Positions 15,872-23,395 of a stretch of 62,568 nt of DNA are shown one piece after another. Under the pieces are notes generated by a model that was given only the letters and a program-made list of their open reading frames with translations, ran no database searches and was not told the DNA's origin. The stretch's first letter is position 1; every line of letters starts with the position of its first letter. Made by a program: the position numbers and the translations under genes. The DNA comes from Nitrospirota bacterium (GTDB lineage Bacteria > Nitrospirota > Nitrospiria > SBBL01 > JAADHI01): assembly GCA_029261165.1 (NCBI GenBank), contig JAJDBV010000001.1:1-62568 (forward strand), read 5' to 3'.

Positions 15872-16228
15872 ATGAAACCGGCAACCATTCAAGAGATTGC
15901 GTGTGCCTCCACCATCGAATCGATTCGGTCCGTCCTTCAGCTCTCACAGGAGGCCTTCGCCCGAGTGCTTCAGGTCTCGGTGCGGACCATCGTACGGTGG
16001 GAGAAAGAGGGGGATGCGCCGCCCGCCCTGGAAAAAGAGCGGCTGGAATTGATCCATGAATTGACGCTCATCTCAGAAGAGATCATGGAGAAGAATGACA
16101 TCCCTCTATGGTTTTCCAGGCCCAAGGTTGCTTTCTCAGGAAAGAAGCCGCTGGATCTCCTCTCCACCTTCCGGGGCATTCAACAGGTTCGGGAACACCT
16201 CGATCAGGCCCGCTGGGGAGTTTTCTAA
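15872..16228 (+). CDS. Xre/MbcA/ParS-type antitoxin
   Basis: This 118-residue antitoxin is of the Xre-RES class. An HTH lies at about residues 20-50 (LQLSQEAFARVLQVSVRTIVRWEKEG) and is followed by a C-terminal toxin-binding segment (PKVAFSGKKPLDLLSTFRGIQQVREHL, i.e. the usual FxGxxPLDLL pattern with W/Y-G-F/V-F at the end). It binds and blocks the RES toxin and probably represses its own promoter. The toxin starts 3 bases after its stop. The ribosome site is AAAGG just before ATG. Confidence 0.9.
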   Translation: MKPATIQEIACASTIESIRSVLQLSQEAFARVLQVSVRTIVRWEKEGDAPPALEKERLELIHELTLISEEIMEKNDIPLWFSRPKVAFSGKKPLDLLSTFRGIQQVREHLDQARWGVF

Positions 16229-16231
16229 GCC

Positions 16232-16747
16232 TTGTCAAAACAGGTCCGGCCTGCTTCCCTCAAAAAGGCGCCATCTAAAACCCTGCGAATCAATGCCTAT
16301 CGCGTCATTGCCTCTCAACTTCCGCCCCTGTCTTTAGAGGGAAGCCTGAAGCTTGGCGGGAGGTACAACACGCCATACCAATTCGGTGCGATTTATTGTG
16401 GGCAAAAGGAAGAGACCTGCTGGGCGGAGATTGAAAAGAAGTTCGAAGGGCCGGTAAAACGGACGCAATTCAAGGTCGTTCCGATTCGTGTTCATCTCCA
16501 CAAGGTCTTGGATCTTACGGATCCTCAGGTCCTCTCCAGGCTAAAAATAACCCTTCAGGATCTGACAGATCCGAACGATCATACCCTCACACGGCAAATC
16601 GCAGAATCGGCCAGAGAAGCCGGGTTTGAAGGCATCATCGCCCCTTCTTCAGCAGGTCCGGGAACGATACTTGCCGTCTTTTCAGACCGTTTTGATTTTC
16701 AGTCCAAGCTGACTATTGTGAAGCATCGTAAATCAGGAAAGACATAA
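16232..16747 (+). CDS. RES-domain toxin (NAD-consuming/ADP-ribosylating family)
   Basis: This 171-residue RES-domain toxin shows NAYRVIASQLPPLS, GGRYNTPYQFGAIYCG (the Arg/Tyr core), a Glu in ETCWAEIEKKF and a final TILAVFSDRF strand. Family members attack NAD+ or ADP-ribosylate targets, halting growth unless bound by the Xre antitoxin encoded just upstream. The start is TTG at 16232, four bases past the antitoxin stop, with GGGAG upstream. The pair probably stabilises the element after segregation. Confidence 0.9.
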   Translation: MSKQVRPASLKKAPSKTLRINAYRVIASQLPPLSLEGSLKLGGRYNTPYQFGAIYCGQKEETCWAEIEKKFEGPVKRTQFKVVPIRVHLHKVLDLTDPQVLSRLKITLQDLTDPNDHTLTRQIAESAREAGFEGIIAPSSAGPGTILAVFSDRFDFQSKLTIVKHRKSGKT

Positions 16748-16825
16748 CTCGCCGAAGCGGTGCTTCAACATCTAAATCACTAAACCACAAGACACAAGCT
16801 TCAGAAATCATCCACCGTTTTAATG

Positions 16826-16860
16826 GCCCGAAGGGTATTTTCTCTTCGGGCTTTTTATTT
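16826..16860 (+). terminator. Intrinsic terminator abutting the next ribosome site
   Basis: GCCCGAAG and CTTCGGGC form an 8-bp stem followed by TTTTTATTTT. The ribosome site of the following gene begins only a few bases later (AAGGAGG at 16864), leaving no room for a promoter between them. Confidence 0.75.
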
Positions 16861-16875
16861 TCCAAGGAGGAAAAA

Positions 16876-17031
16876 ATGGAAACCATCATCGGAAACCCAA
16901 AGAAAGAAGCGACACTGTACCAGCATATGAAAAAAGTCCGTCCTTATTTGGACGAAGTCATGAGGGCTATTGAATGGACTGAGCTTGAATGCCCCACACG
17001 GGAAGATCGTTCAGTTCATCGATGCAGATGA
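16876..17031 (+). CDS. 51-residue frame, possibly frameshifted from the next
   Basis: This ATG has a textbook ribosome site (CCAAGGAGGAAAAA) and encodes METIIGNPKKEATLYQHMKK and 31 more residues before a TGA. A second frame (16970-17320), which lacks a good ribosome site, carries on with a conserved-looking FIDADEAYPHDTLEVL segment. The overlap suggests that one protein was broken by an indel near 16990-17010, or that two coupled genes exist. No family is recognised. Confidence 0.4.
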   Translation: METIIGNPKKEATLYQHMKKVRPYLDEVMRAIEWTELECPTREDRSVHRCR

Positions 17032-17320
17032 GGCTTATCCCCACGACACCTTAGAGGTTTTAATGGAAGAAAAACAGTGTTTAATCAAACCTGACATTCA
17101 CAAGCGATCAACAAGAGGCTGTTCTGATTTGAACCGTCTTACTTTCGAGGATCGACTGTTCTTAGATGCGATCACCAAGACGGCGTTTCCGGATCTCTTG
17201 AGGCACAGACGTCCGAAGTTCTTTGATCGTCTGCAAGGAAGATTGGTATCAATGAAAAGAGAAGTCATCCGGTTTTACCGGAAAGAGCAAAAATTGAATA
17301 GGAGGCGATGTGAGCAATAG
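16970..17320 (+). CDS. Hypothetical protein, perhaps 3' part of a frameshifted gene
   Basis: The 116-residue frame contains GKIVQFIDADEAYPHDTLEVL and a basic C-terminus (REVIRFYRKEQKLNRRRCEQ). Its own ATG overlaps the preceding frame and has only a weak upstream GAGG. The end overlaps the next gene by 11 bp in the way usual for operons. It may be the main part of a protein that once started at 16876. Function is unknown. Confidence 0.5.
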   Translation: MNGLSLNAPHGKIVQFIDADEAYPHDTLEVLMEEKQCLIKPDIHKRSTRGCSDLNRLTFEDRLFLDAITKTAFPDLLRHRRPKFFDRLQGRLVSMKREVIRFYRKEQKLNRRRCEQ

Positions 17321-18875
17321 TCTCAATGAAAATCAAAAGATCACGTATCTCTCAGACGCGGTTGCCGACAACCCGGACAACTTGATTCCCGAACCGGAAT
17401 CGATCCTGACAAACCGCAGGATGCAGACTTACGCTGGAACCTTGCGGCCTGGGATCAAGGTTCCCTTCGAGAACGGGAAAGACAGCTTATCCTCAAAAGA
17501 GAAGACCCTCTACAAAAAAAGAACACGAGAGGGAAAATCACCGCGTGAGATTGAGGCGGAAATCGGCAAGATGCTTCGACCCAAGAACGTTCCCTATTTT
17601 TCGGTCTATCGCTCCGAATGCAAAAACAGACCGGAACATGCCGACCTGATCCGGTCCCTTTACGGCAACGAGCGCGGCGAGATCCATAGGCTTCAGATCA
17701 CCTTTCTCTCCGACAAGTGGTGGGAAGTCCTGCCGCATAACCTGATGGCCTTTCGCCGGTCGGGGCTCTACTGTTCATCCGAACGGATCGGAGGGAAGCT
17801 CATCGCATCACGAGACCCTGCCTTGGAAAAGGGTGACGGTCAAAAGAACGATGCAACACGGCGCTTCAAAAGAGAAAAGGTCACACTTCCCTGTATACCC
17901 GACCAATGTCCCATCTATCAGTCGCGGGGATGTCAGTTCTCCGGCATCCTCCATTTCCTGATCCTGGGTGTTCCGGGATGTGATCTTTGGCGGCTTCCGA
18001 CCACCTCTATGTACTCCGTCGCGGCGATTCACAAAAAGCTCAATGATTTTAATCAGGCCTTCGCGAAAAAAGGGAAGAGCATCATCGGGATGCCGTTTAC
18101 ACTCTATAAAGCCGAATCCGAGATCTCCCGATGGGACCCGGAGCGGGGGAGAGTCCGCAATAAACAATGGATCATCAGGATCGACTGTCCCGAACTTCCG
18201 CTTGCCGATCTCATGGTCCAGATGGGAACTTTTCACTTAGAGGCACGTGACGCGGACAAGCGCCTTTTGGAAAGCCGGGAGAAGGAAAACACTACTTCAA
18301 AAGCGCACCCGACAACAGAAACGGCATCTGCATCCGATGCGCCGATGCAAAACCAAGACAGTCCCAGCCATCGTCCTCACGACGCTGAAAGTGAGGGAAC
18401 CGAGACAAACAAGAGAGGCGGTAAAAATGGTCATGGGAATCGAAATACAAAAGAAAGCCCAGCTAAACAGAAAGCGGATGAGATTAAAAAAGACGAGATC
18501 ATAGAGAACGGTGAGACCGGATCGATGAGTATGATCCGAACGTCGATCTTTTCCGAGTTGGAACCGATTGGACCGGTTTCGATGGTCGTCGTTGAAACCT
18601 TTCTCGCCTCTGTCAACAAGACCCGTTTCGACGCACTTTCCCTGGAAGAAGCCAAGCGGCTTCATCAAAAGGTCATGACGGCCAAGACAACAGGCGAGGC
18701 GAAATCGTGTTCAAATTGTGAGACCCCACTGACATCCCAGGTTGCAGAATATTCGATGAGGCACTATGGCATCCCATTCTGCATGAATTGTCAGAAAAAA
18801 AGAACGGATCATCTCCCGCCGCAAACCAAAGCCGAGCGAAAGCCGAAGAAACAAATTGAAGACTCAATCTTTTAA
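17310..18875 (+). CDS. Recombination directionality factor-like protein (Gp3-like) with zinc ribbon
   Basis: This 521-residue protein starts with GTG after GGAGGCGAT. The central part (about residues 130-310) has CIPDQCPIYQSRGC, then GILHFLILGVPGCDLWRL and TTSMYSVAAIHKKLNDF. This matches my memory of Gp3-like recombination directionality factors, which switch serine integrases between integration and excision. A low-complexity linker (about 330-395) leads to a C-terminal four-Cys zinc ribbon (SCSNCE...FCMNCQ). No serine integrase is present in the window, so a different role in DNA handling is possible. It is followed by a hairpin and the primase gene. Confidence 0.6.
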   Translation: MSNSLNENQKITYLSDAVADNPDNLIPEPESILTNRRMQTYAGTLRPGIKVPFENGKDSLSSKEKTLYKKRTREGKSPREIEAEIGKMLRPKNVPYFSVYRSECKNRPEHADLIRSLYGNERGEIHRLQITFLSDKWWEVLPHNLMAFRRSGLYCSSERIGGKLIASRDPALEKGDGQKNDATRRFKREKVTLPCIPDQCPIYQSRGCQFSGILHFLILGVPGCDLWRLPTTSMYSVAAIHKKLNDFNQAFAKKGKSIIGMPFTLYKAESEISRWDPERGRVRNKQWIIRIDCPELPLADLMVQMGTFHLEARDADKRLLESREKENTTSKAHPTTETASASDAPMQNQDSPSHRPHDAESEGTETNKRGGKNGHGNRNTKESPAKQKADEIKKDEIIENGETGSMSMIRTSIFSELEPIGPVSMVVVETFLASVNKTRFDALSLEEAKRLHQKVMTAKTTGEAKSCSNCETPLTSQVAEYSMRHYGIPFCMNCQKKRTDHLPPQTKAERKPKKQIEDSIF

Positions 18876-18894
18876 ATCTGTTGAAACGCTTGAA

Positions 18895-18930
18895 GGGGTC
18901 TTGGGGGGAAACTCCCAAGGCCCCTTTTTT
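18895..18930 (+). terminator. Intrinsic terminator just before the primase ribosome site
   Basis: GGGGTCTTGGGGGG and CTCCCAAGGCCCC form a long GC stem with a GAAA-like loop, followed by six T. AAGGAGGAAGGAA and the GTG of the primase come directly after it. Confidence 0.75.
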
Positions 18931-18948
18931 CATTTAAGGAGGAAGGAA

Positions 18949-19968
18949 GTGACCCTTGAACAAATCAAGGCAATCCCGATTCTTGATGTGGCTCATTGGC
19001 TGGGCCTCAACATGAAAGGCCGATCCGCGCACTGCTTTTCACACCTGCCTGACCGGCATCCGTCGCTTGTATTCAACATACAGAGGAACACCTTCAAGTG
19101 TTTTGTCTGTCCGATGGTGCACGGATCGGTCATTGATCTGGTCATGCAGGTCAGGGGAGTCGACTTTATAGAGGCGGTTGAGCAGCTCTGCCTCTATAAC
19201 GGAGAAGCTGTTCCCTGGAGATCTTATTTGGTTTCCTTAAAACCAACGACACAAACCACAAGGCTTACACCCGAGTATAAAAGCATAATCCTGAAATCCC
19301 TCCTTCAGGTCGCGCCCTTGGAACAAGAAGGACGCCACTACCTGATTGAGAGAGGGATTGATCCAAAGACTTCGATGACTTTGGGTGTCGGGTTCTTACG
19401 GCCCGAAACCTATGAAAGCCTCTATAAAGTCTTGGTCTCGCTGCACGGCCGATCCGCGCTTCGCCGTTCGGGCCTGAGTCATTTCTTCCTGTTGGCAAAA
19501 GGAGGGCTTTCGTTTCTGCTCTTTCCTTACCGGCAGGCAAAACAGATTCATCTGATCAAGGCCCGATGTCTCTTGACAAAAGAAGAAGCGGATAAACGTG
19601 GTGTCCGCCGCTTCGTGGCGACCGAACCGGCTGGAATTCTCTACAACCAGGATGCCATCAAATCATCGTCCAAGCTCTATTTATGTGAAGGAGAGATCGA
19701 CACCCTGACCATGATCCAAAGAGGATATCCGGCCATCGGCATCCCCGGCGTCAGCAGTTTCAGAGAGGAATGGTTTCAACTCTTTACCGGCAAACACCTG
19801 GTTCTTTGTCTGGACAATGACGCTGCATGGGAAAAAGCATCGGAATGGTTTTATGAGCGGTTTTCCCACCACAACATCACTCATTCCAGGTTTGTTTTGC
19901 CTCATGGAATGGACATTAACCAGTATTTTTCAGAAAAGGAGAATTTGATTGGACAAACTAAATGCTGA
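18949..19968 (+). CDS. DnaG-like primase: CHC2 zinc finger plus TOPRIM
   Basis: This 339-residue protein starts with GTG behind AAGGAGGAAGGAA. Residues about 25-90 form a CHC2-type zinc finger (CFSHLPDRHPSL, then TFKCFVCPMVHGSVIDLVMQ). A TOPRIM domain follows at about 240-310 (LYLCEGEIDTLTMIQRGYPA, then VLCLDNDAAW) with the Glu and D-x-D metal ligands. It should synthesise or process RNA primers for element replication. It is shorter than chromosomal DnaG (about 600 residues) and lacks the helicase-binding C-terminus. Its end overlaps the UvrD-like helicase gene by 20 bp, so the two are probably made together. Confidence 0.88.
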   Translation: MTLEQIKAIPILDVAHWLGLNMKGRSAHCFSHLPDRHPSLVFNIQRNTFKCFVCPMVHGSVIDLVMQVRGVDFIEAVEQLCLYNGEAVPWRSYLVSLKPTTQTTRLTPEYKSIILKSLLQVAPLEQEGRHYLIERGIDPKTSMTLGVGFLRPETYESLYKVLVSLHGRSALRRSGLSHFFLLAKGGLSFLLFPYRQAKQIHLIKARCLLTKEEADKRGVRRFVATEPAGILYNQDAIKSSSKLYLCEGEIDTLTMIQRGYPAIGIPGVSSFREEWFQLFTGKHLVLCLDNDAAWEKASEWFYERFSHHNITHSRFVLPHGMDINQYFSEKENLIGQTKC

Positions 19969-21823
19969 CCAAAGTGAAGTGGTCGTAACCCGTGATCTCC
20001 CGATCCTTGTCCTGGCCGGACCCGGCACGGGAAAAACAGAGACCATCGTTCAACGGATCTCATCCTTGATTCAAGAGGGAGAAGACCCGGATTGCATCCT
20101 GGCGATCACCTTTACGAACAAAGCGGCACATGAAATGAAATCGCGGGTTTTAAATCTGACAGGTAAAAAGCCCTCATGGATCAAAACGATCCACGGAGCC
20201 TGTGCTCAAATCCTGCGTTCCCATATTCACAAGCTGGGCTACACGAACGCGTTTCAAATCGCATCGGCCGAATTTACGATCAAGACACTCAAATCCGTTA
20301 TCCGTGAGAAGGGCTTGTCAGAGGTTTCATGGGACGCTTCAAAGATTGCCCGGCAGATCGCAGGGATCAAAGCATCAGGTGACCCCAATCCGGCATTTGA
20401 ACAGATCGAAGACTCGACACTCGCCGAGATCTTCGTTGCCTATCAGGACAAGATGAAGGCCCAAGGCTGCATCGATTTCGACGATCTGGTTTTTCTGACA
20501 CTGAAATTGTGTGTGGATGATACGACGACTCTAAGCGAGATCAGAGACCAATGGCGGCATCTGATCATTGACGAATTTCAGGATTGCGACCTTTCACAAT
20601 ATGCCCTCATCTCGCTCATTGGCCGTGAGAAAGGCATGGTCGCCGTCGGAGATGACGATCAATCCATCTATTCTTTCAGGTCGAGCACCCCTGAAGTCCT
20701 CCGGATGTTCGTCGCCGATTTCAGCCCGAAGATCATCACCCTCAAAACAAGCTACCGTCTTCCCAGGGCAATCCAGGAGGCGGCATCGGCCTTGATTCAG
20801 AACAATCAGACCCGGTTTGAAAAAGCACTCCTCTGTGCAAAAGACACCAGGGGACAGCTTGCAATCTCTGGTTTTGGCTCCGAGGCGGAAGAGGCCGATT
20901 TTGTGGCTTCTCAGATTCAGAACCACCTCACCCAAGGCATCGCGCCGGAAGAAATCGGCGTGTTGGCCAGACGCCATGCAGAGCTTGCACTGGCGGAAAC
21001 GGCCTTGAAACGCTTGAAGATCCCGACACGGAAAACCGGAGAAAGATCCTTCTTCGAATTCAGGGAAGTGCGGGACATGATCGCCTACATCACCGTCATC
21101 GCACTGCCGGAAAACTCAGCGGCCTTTGAAAGAATCCTCAAGATTGAAAAAGGCATCACCAACCGTGTGGTCGAGCTGCTGGAAGACATCGCCGAACGGA
21201 ATGATGTCAGCCTGTATCACGCGGCTGAAATTTCCGTAGAGAATCACTATGTCACTGAAGAGATGCAGGAGAAACTCAAACAGCTCTTCGAGCGATTTGA
21301 GTCCCTTCGCACAGAGGTCTCCGACTATTGCATCTCCGATCTCATGCGGGCAACGGCCAAGTCCTTCGACTATCTGCAACATCTTCAAAGCATCTCCCGC
21401 GGCAAGACCCGTCTCGAAAAACGGATTCAACACCTGAAAGACCTTGCCCGGATGGCCGACCGCTTCGAACTGGAATCAGAACCCGGCCTGGTCAACTTCA
21501 TCAATGAAATGGCGATTGCGGCCATCCAGGGCGGTCTCCAAAAGGAGCAGAAAGAGATCCGGCTGGTCACCCTGCATGGCGCCAAGGGGCTGGAGTTCCG
21601 CATCGTATTCCTGATGGGAGCGAGTCAAGGCAACATCCCGCACCTGAAAGGCAATATCGAAGAAGAACGCAGGCTGTTCTATGTCGGCATCACGCGTGCA
21701 AAAGAGCGGCTCACTATCACGCATGCCCGTTATGTCGGGAACGAGGTCCGTCAGAGATCCCTTTTCATTGACGAAATGGGACGGCCTTCCACCCAGAGGG
21801 AAGAAGTCATTCAGGTAGGATGA
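19949..21823 (+). CDS. UvrD/Rep-type SF1A DNA helicase
   Basis: This 624-residue 3'-5' DNA helicase has motif I AGPGTGKTETIV (about residue 22), motif Ia TFTNKAAHEMKSR, motif II LIIDEFQDCD, motif III VGDDDQSIYSFRSS, motif IV-V VTLHGAKGLEFRIVFL and motif VI RRLFYVGITRAKERL. All are intact. It starts with TTG at 19949 behind AAAAGGAGA, inside the end of the primase gene. Primase and helicase together suggest a replication module of the element. Confidence 0.93.
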   Translation: MDKLNADQSEVVVTRDLPILVLAGPGTGKTETIVQRISSLIQEGEDPDCILAITFTNKAAHEMKSRVLNLTGKKPSWIKTIHGACAQILRSHIHKLGYTNAFQIASAEFTIKTLKSVIREKGLSEVSWDASKIARQIAGIKASGDPNPAFEQIEDSTLAEIFVAYQDKMKAQGCIDFDDLVFLTLKLCVDDTTTLSEIRDQWRHLIIDEFQDCDLSQYALISLIGREKGMVAVGDDDQSIYSFRSSTPEVLRMFVADFSPKIITLKTSYRLPRAIQEAASALIQNNQTRFEKALLCAKDTRGQLAISGFGSEAEEADFVASQIQNHLTQGIAPEEIGVLARRHAELALAETALKRLKIPTRKTGERSFFEFREVRDMIAYITVIALPENSAAFERILKIEKGITNRVVELLEDIAERNDVSLYHAAEISVENHYVTEEMQEKLKQLFERFESLRTEVSDYCISDLMRATAKSFDYLQHLQSISRGKTRLEKRIQHLKDLARMADRFELESEPGLVNFINEMAIAAIQGGLQKEQKEIRLVTLHGAKGLEFRIVFLMGASQGNIPHLKGNIEEERRLFYVGITRAKERLTITHARYVGNEVRQRSLFIDEMGRPSTQREEVIQVG

Positions 21824-21843
21824 GCTACCAAGTTGGGCTACCA

Positions 21844-21873
21844 TTGACAATTAGAATATTCTTACGATATCCT
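21844..21873 (+). promoter_or_regulatory. Candidate promoter of the VapBC pair
   Basis: TTGACA (21844-21849), then 17-18 bases, then ATATCC/TATCCT. The adjoining CGATA...TATCG half-sites (21865-21880) could be the operator for autoregulation by the AbrB-type antitoxin. Confidence 0.45.
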
Positions 21874-21906
21874 TATCGATAGGTTAAATGTAGAATGGAG
21901 GGGCAG

Positions 21907-22116
21907 ATGGCACAGACAACCATTTCATCTAAATTTCAGATTGTGATCCCAAAAGGGATTCGAGAGAAACTGCATTTGGCACCCAAACAGCGACTCCACG
22001 TGGTTGAGAAGGGTGGCGTGATTACTTTAATTCCGGAAGTGCCTCTCGCAAGCCTCCGGGGGGCCCTGAAAGGAATGAATATGGAGGAGATTCGCGAGAA
22101 AAAGGATCGACCATGA
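21907..22116 (+). CDS. AbrB/SpoVT-type antitoxin (VapB-like)
   Basis: This 69-residue swapped-hairpin AbrB protein reads TTISSKFQIVIPKGIREKLHL and then LHVVEKGGVITLIP. It starts at ATG 21907 behind GGAGGGG; an ATG four codons earlier would itself contain that ribosome site. It should bind the PIN toxin encoded next and repress the operon. The toxin ATG overlaps its stop by 4 bp. Confidence 0.9.
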   Translation: MAQTTISSKFQIVIPKGIREKLHLAPKQRLHVVEKGGVITLIPEVPLASLRGALKGMNMEEIREKKDRP

Positions 22117-22484
22117 AAACCGTGATCGATTCAAGCGGATGGATTCAATACTTTTCTAATGGGCGTCTCGCCCACAAATATGCATCCTATCTCAAAAACC
22201 TGAAGGAGATCATTACACCAACTATCGTCCTTTACGAAGTTTACAAAATCACCAAGCGGGAAAAAGGTGAGGAGACCGCACTTGTGATTGCAGGACAACT
22301 GAACGCCACAGAGGTCATTCCACTCACAGATTCACTCGCGCTTTTTGCAGCCGATATCAGCCTTCAGCACAGGCTCGCAATGGCCGATGCGATCGTATAC
22401 GCCACTTCGCTGGAAGAAAAGGCCGAGTTGATCACCAGCGATTCGGATCTAAAAGGCCTTCCTGGCGTTGTCTACCTACCCTAA
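22113..22484 (+). CDS. vapC: PIN-domain toxin (VapC-like ribonuclease)
   Basis: This 123-residue PIN-domain ribonuclease carries the acidic residues Asp in TVIDSSGW, Glu in VLYEVYK, Asp in MADAIVYATS and Asp in LITSDSDLKGL, the usual four. It cleaves tRNA or rRNA when not bound by its antitoxin. It overlaps the antitoxin gene as ATGA. It is complete and probably functional. Confidence 0.9.
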   Translation: MKTVIDSSGWIQYFSNGRLAHKYASYLKNLKEIITPTIVLYEVYKITKREKGEETALVIAGQLNATEVIPLTDSLALFAADISLQHRLAMADAIVYATSLEEKAELITSDSDLKGLPGVVYLP

Positions 22485-22588
22485 GTAATCTTCTAATCGA
22501 ATCAAACCCACCATCCTGACAAGCGCTGTGACTTATTTTGAGGAGTCACAGCTCAGTCTATCCATATCCTTACATCGAAGAGGGGTAT

Positions 22589-23032
22589 ATGAGCTTAAAA
22601 ATATTGAAGGAAATCCATCCGCTGATTGCGGAGGCATGGAGCATGGGCTTTGATCCGATTCTGGATCAAGGCGCCGTGGTCGTCCTCGATCCCTTTCCCA
22701 CTTCCGGGGAAGACGTGGAACAGAGAGCACAATCCAAATCCGATCTGGAAAAACAAATCGAAGGAAAAGAAGAAGAGGTACGCGTCTATTTGCATTCACT
22801 CGACGGCTTGCAGGTCATGATCGACAGCAAGATCTTAGGCGAGCGTATCTGGATTGTCGGAAAGAAAGAGATGTTGTCCGGCCTTCCTCCCGATGAGGTG
22901 GGTTATTTCCCACAGGAGGTGATGCGGATCAAAAAGGGAGAATGGACGGATGAGACCTTGCGGAAGATGCATCAGATCAAAAAGGTCTTCGGCGGAACCC
23001 TCCTTGATATTCAGAGAAAACGCATCGATTAA
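22589..23032 (+). CDS. Hypothetical 147-residue protein
   Basis: The start is the ATG at 22589 after GAAGAGGGGTAT; upstream in-frame ATG codons lack a ribosome site. The product has an N-terminal globular part (IHPLIAEAWSMGFDPILDQG, which ends in predicted strands), a charged helix (QRAQSKSDLEKQIEGKEEEV) and a basic C-terminus. No family is recognised. It closes with a strong terminator 35 bases downstream. Confidence 0.6.
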   Translation: MSLKILKEIHPLIAEAWSMGFDPILDQGAVVVLDPFPTSGEDVEQRAQSKSDLEKQIEGKEEEVRVYLHSLDGLQVMIDSKILGERIWIVGKKEMLSGLPPDEVGYFPQEVMRIKKGEWTDETLRKMHQIKKVFGGTLLDIQRKRID

Positions 23033-23066
23033 ATAATAACGCGTTAATAGGCAGCATGTGCAATGA

Positions 23067-23096
23067 AGGCCCTGGGATTTCCCAGGGCCTTTTTTT
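23067..23096 (+). terminator. Strong intrinsic terminator
   Basis: AGGCCCTGGG, ATTT, CCCAGGGCCT and a run of seven T: a perfect 10-bp stem. The next ribosome site (AAGGAG) lies 25 bases further on, with only ACTGTTTTTC between. Confidence 0.88.
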
Positions 23097-23132
23097 ATGC
23101 AGTGGACTGTTTTTCAACAATAAGGAGTGAAC

Positions 23133-23297
23133 ATGAACGAATCAAGATTTCCGATATCGAGAGGCGGGCTTGACCACGACAGGGAAGAGGCCGAGAGAGA
23201 GGGCCGAAGGAGGTTGGACGCCATCCGGGAAGCGGAGAAGCTTTGTGTTGATGATTATGTCAAACGCTTAAAGGAGATCCAACACGGGATGTACTGA
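23133..23297 (+). CDS. 54-residue charged small protein
   Basis: The ATG follows AAGGAGTGAAC. The product is a single charged helix (DHDREEAEREGRRRLDAIRE) ending VKRLKEIQHGMY. A possible 22-codon TTG frame (23298-23366) follows in the same direction without a gap. It may be an accessory to the Ycf46-like ATPase gene 100 bases downstream. No family is recognised. Confidence 0.5.
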   Translation: MNESRFPISRGGLDHDREEAEREGRRRLDAIREAEKLCVDDYVKRLKEIQHGMY

Positions 23298-23395
23298 TTG
23301 TCCGGACGAAATGATTTGCCGGATGAGATTATTCGAATGATAAACAAAAACCATAACCGAAAATAGAGAACGAAAAAATTGGAAGGAGTCTATTC

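Noticed and set aside
16232-16747. ATG-started version of the RES toxin further downstream
   Set aside because: It would remove the N-terminal strand of the RES fold; TTG at 16232 fits the ribosome site and the short gap from the antitoxin.
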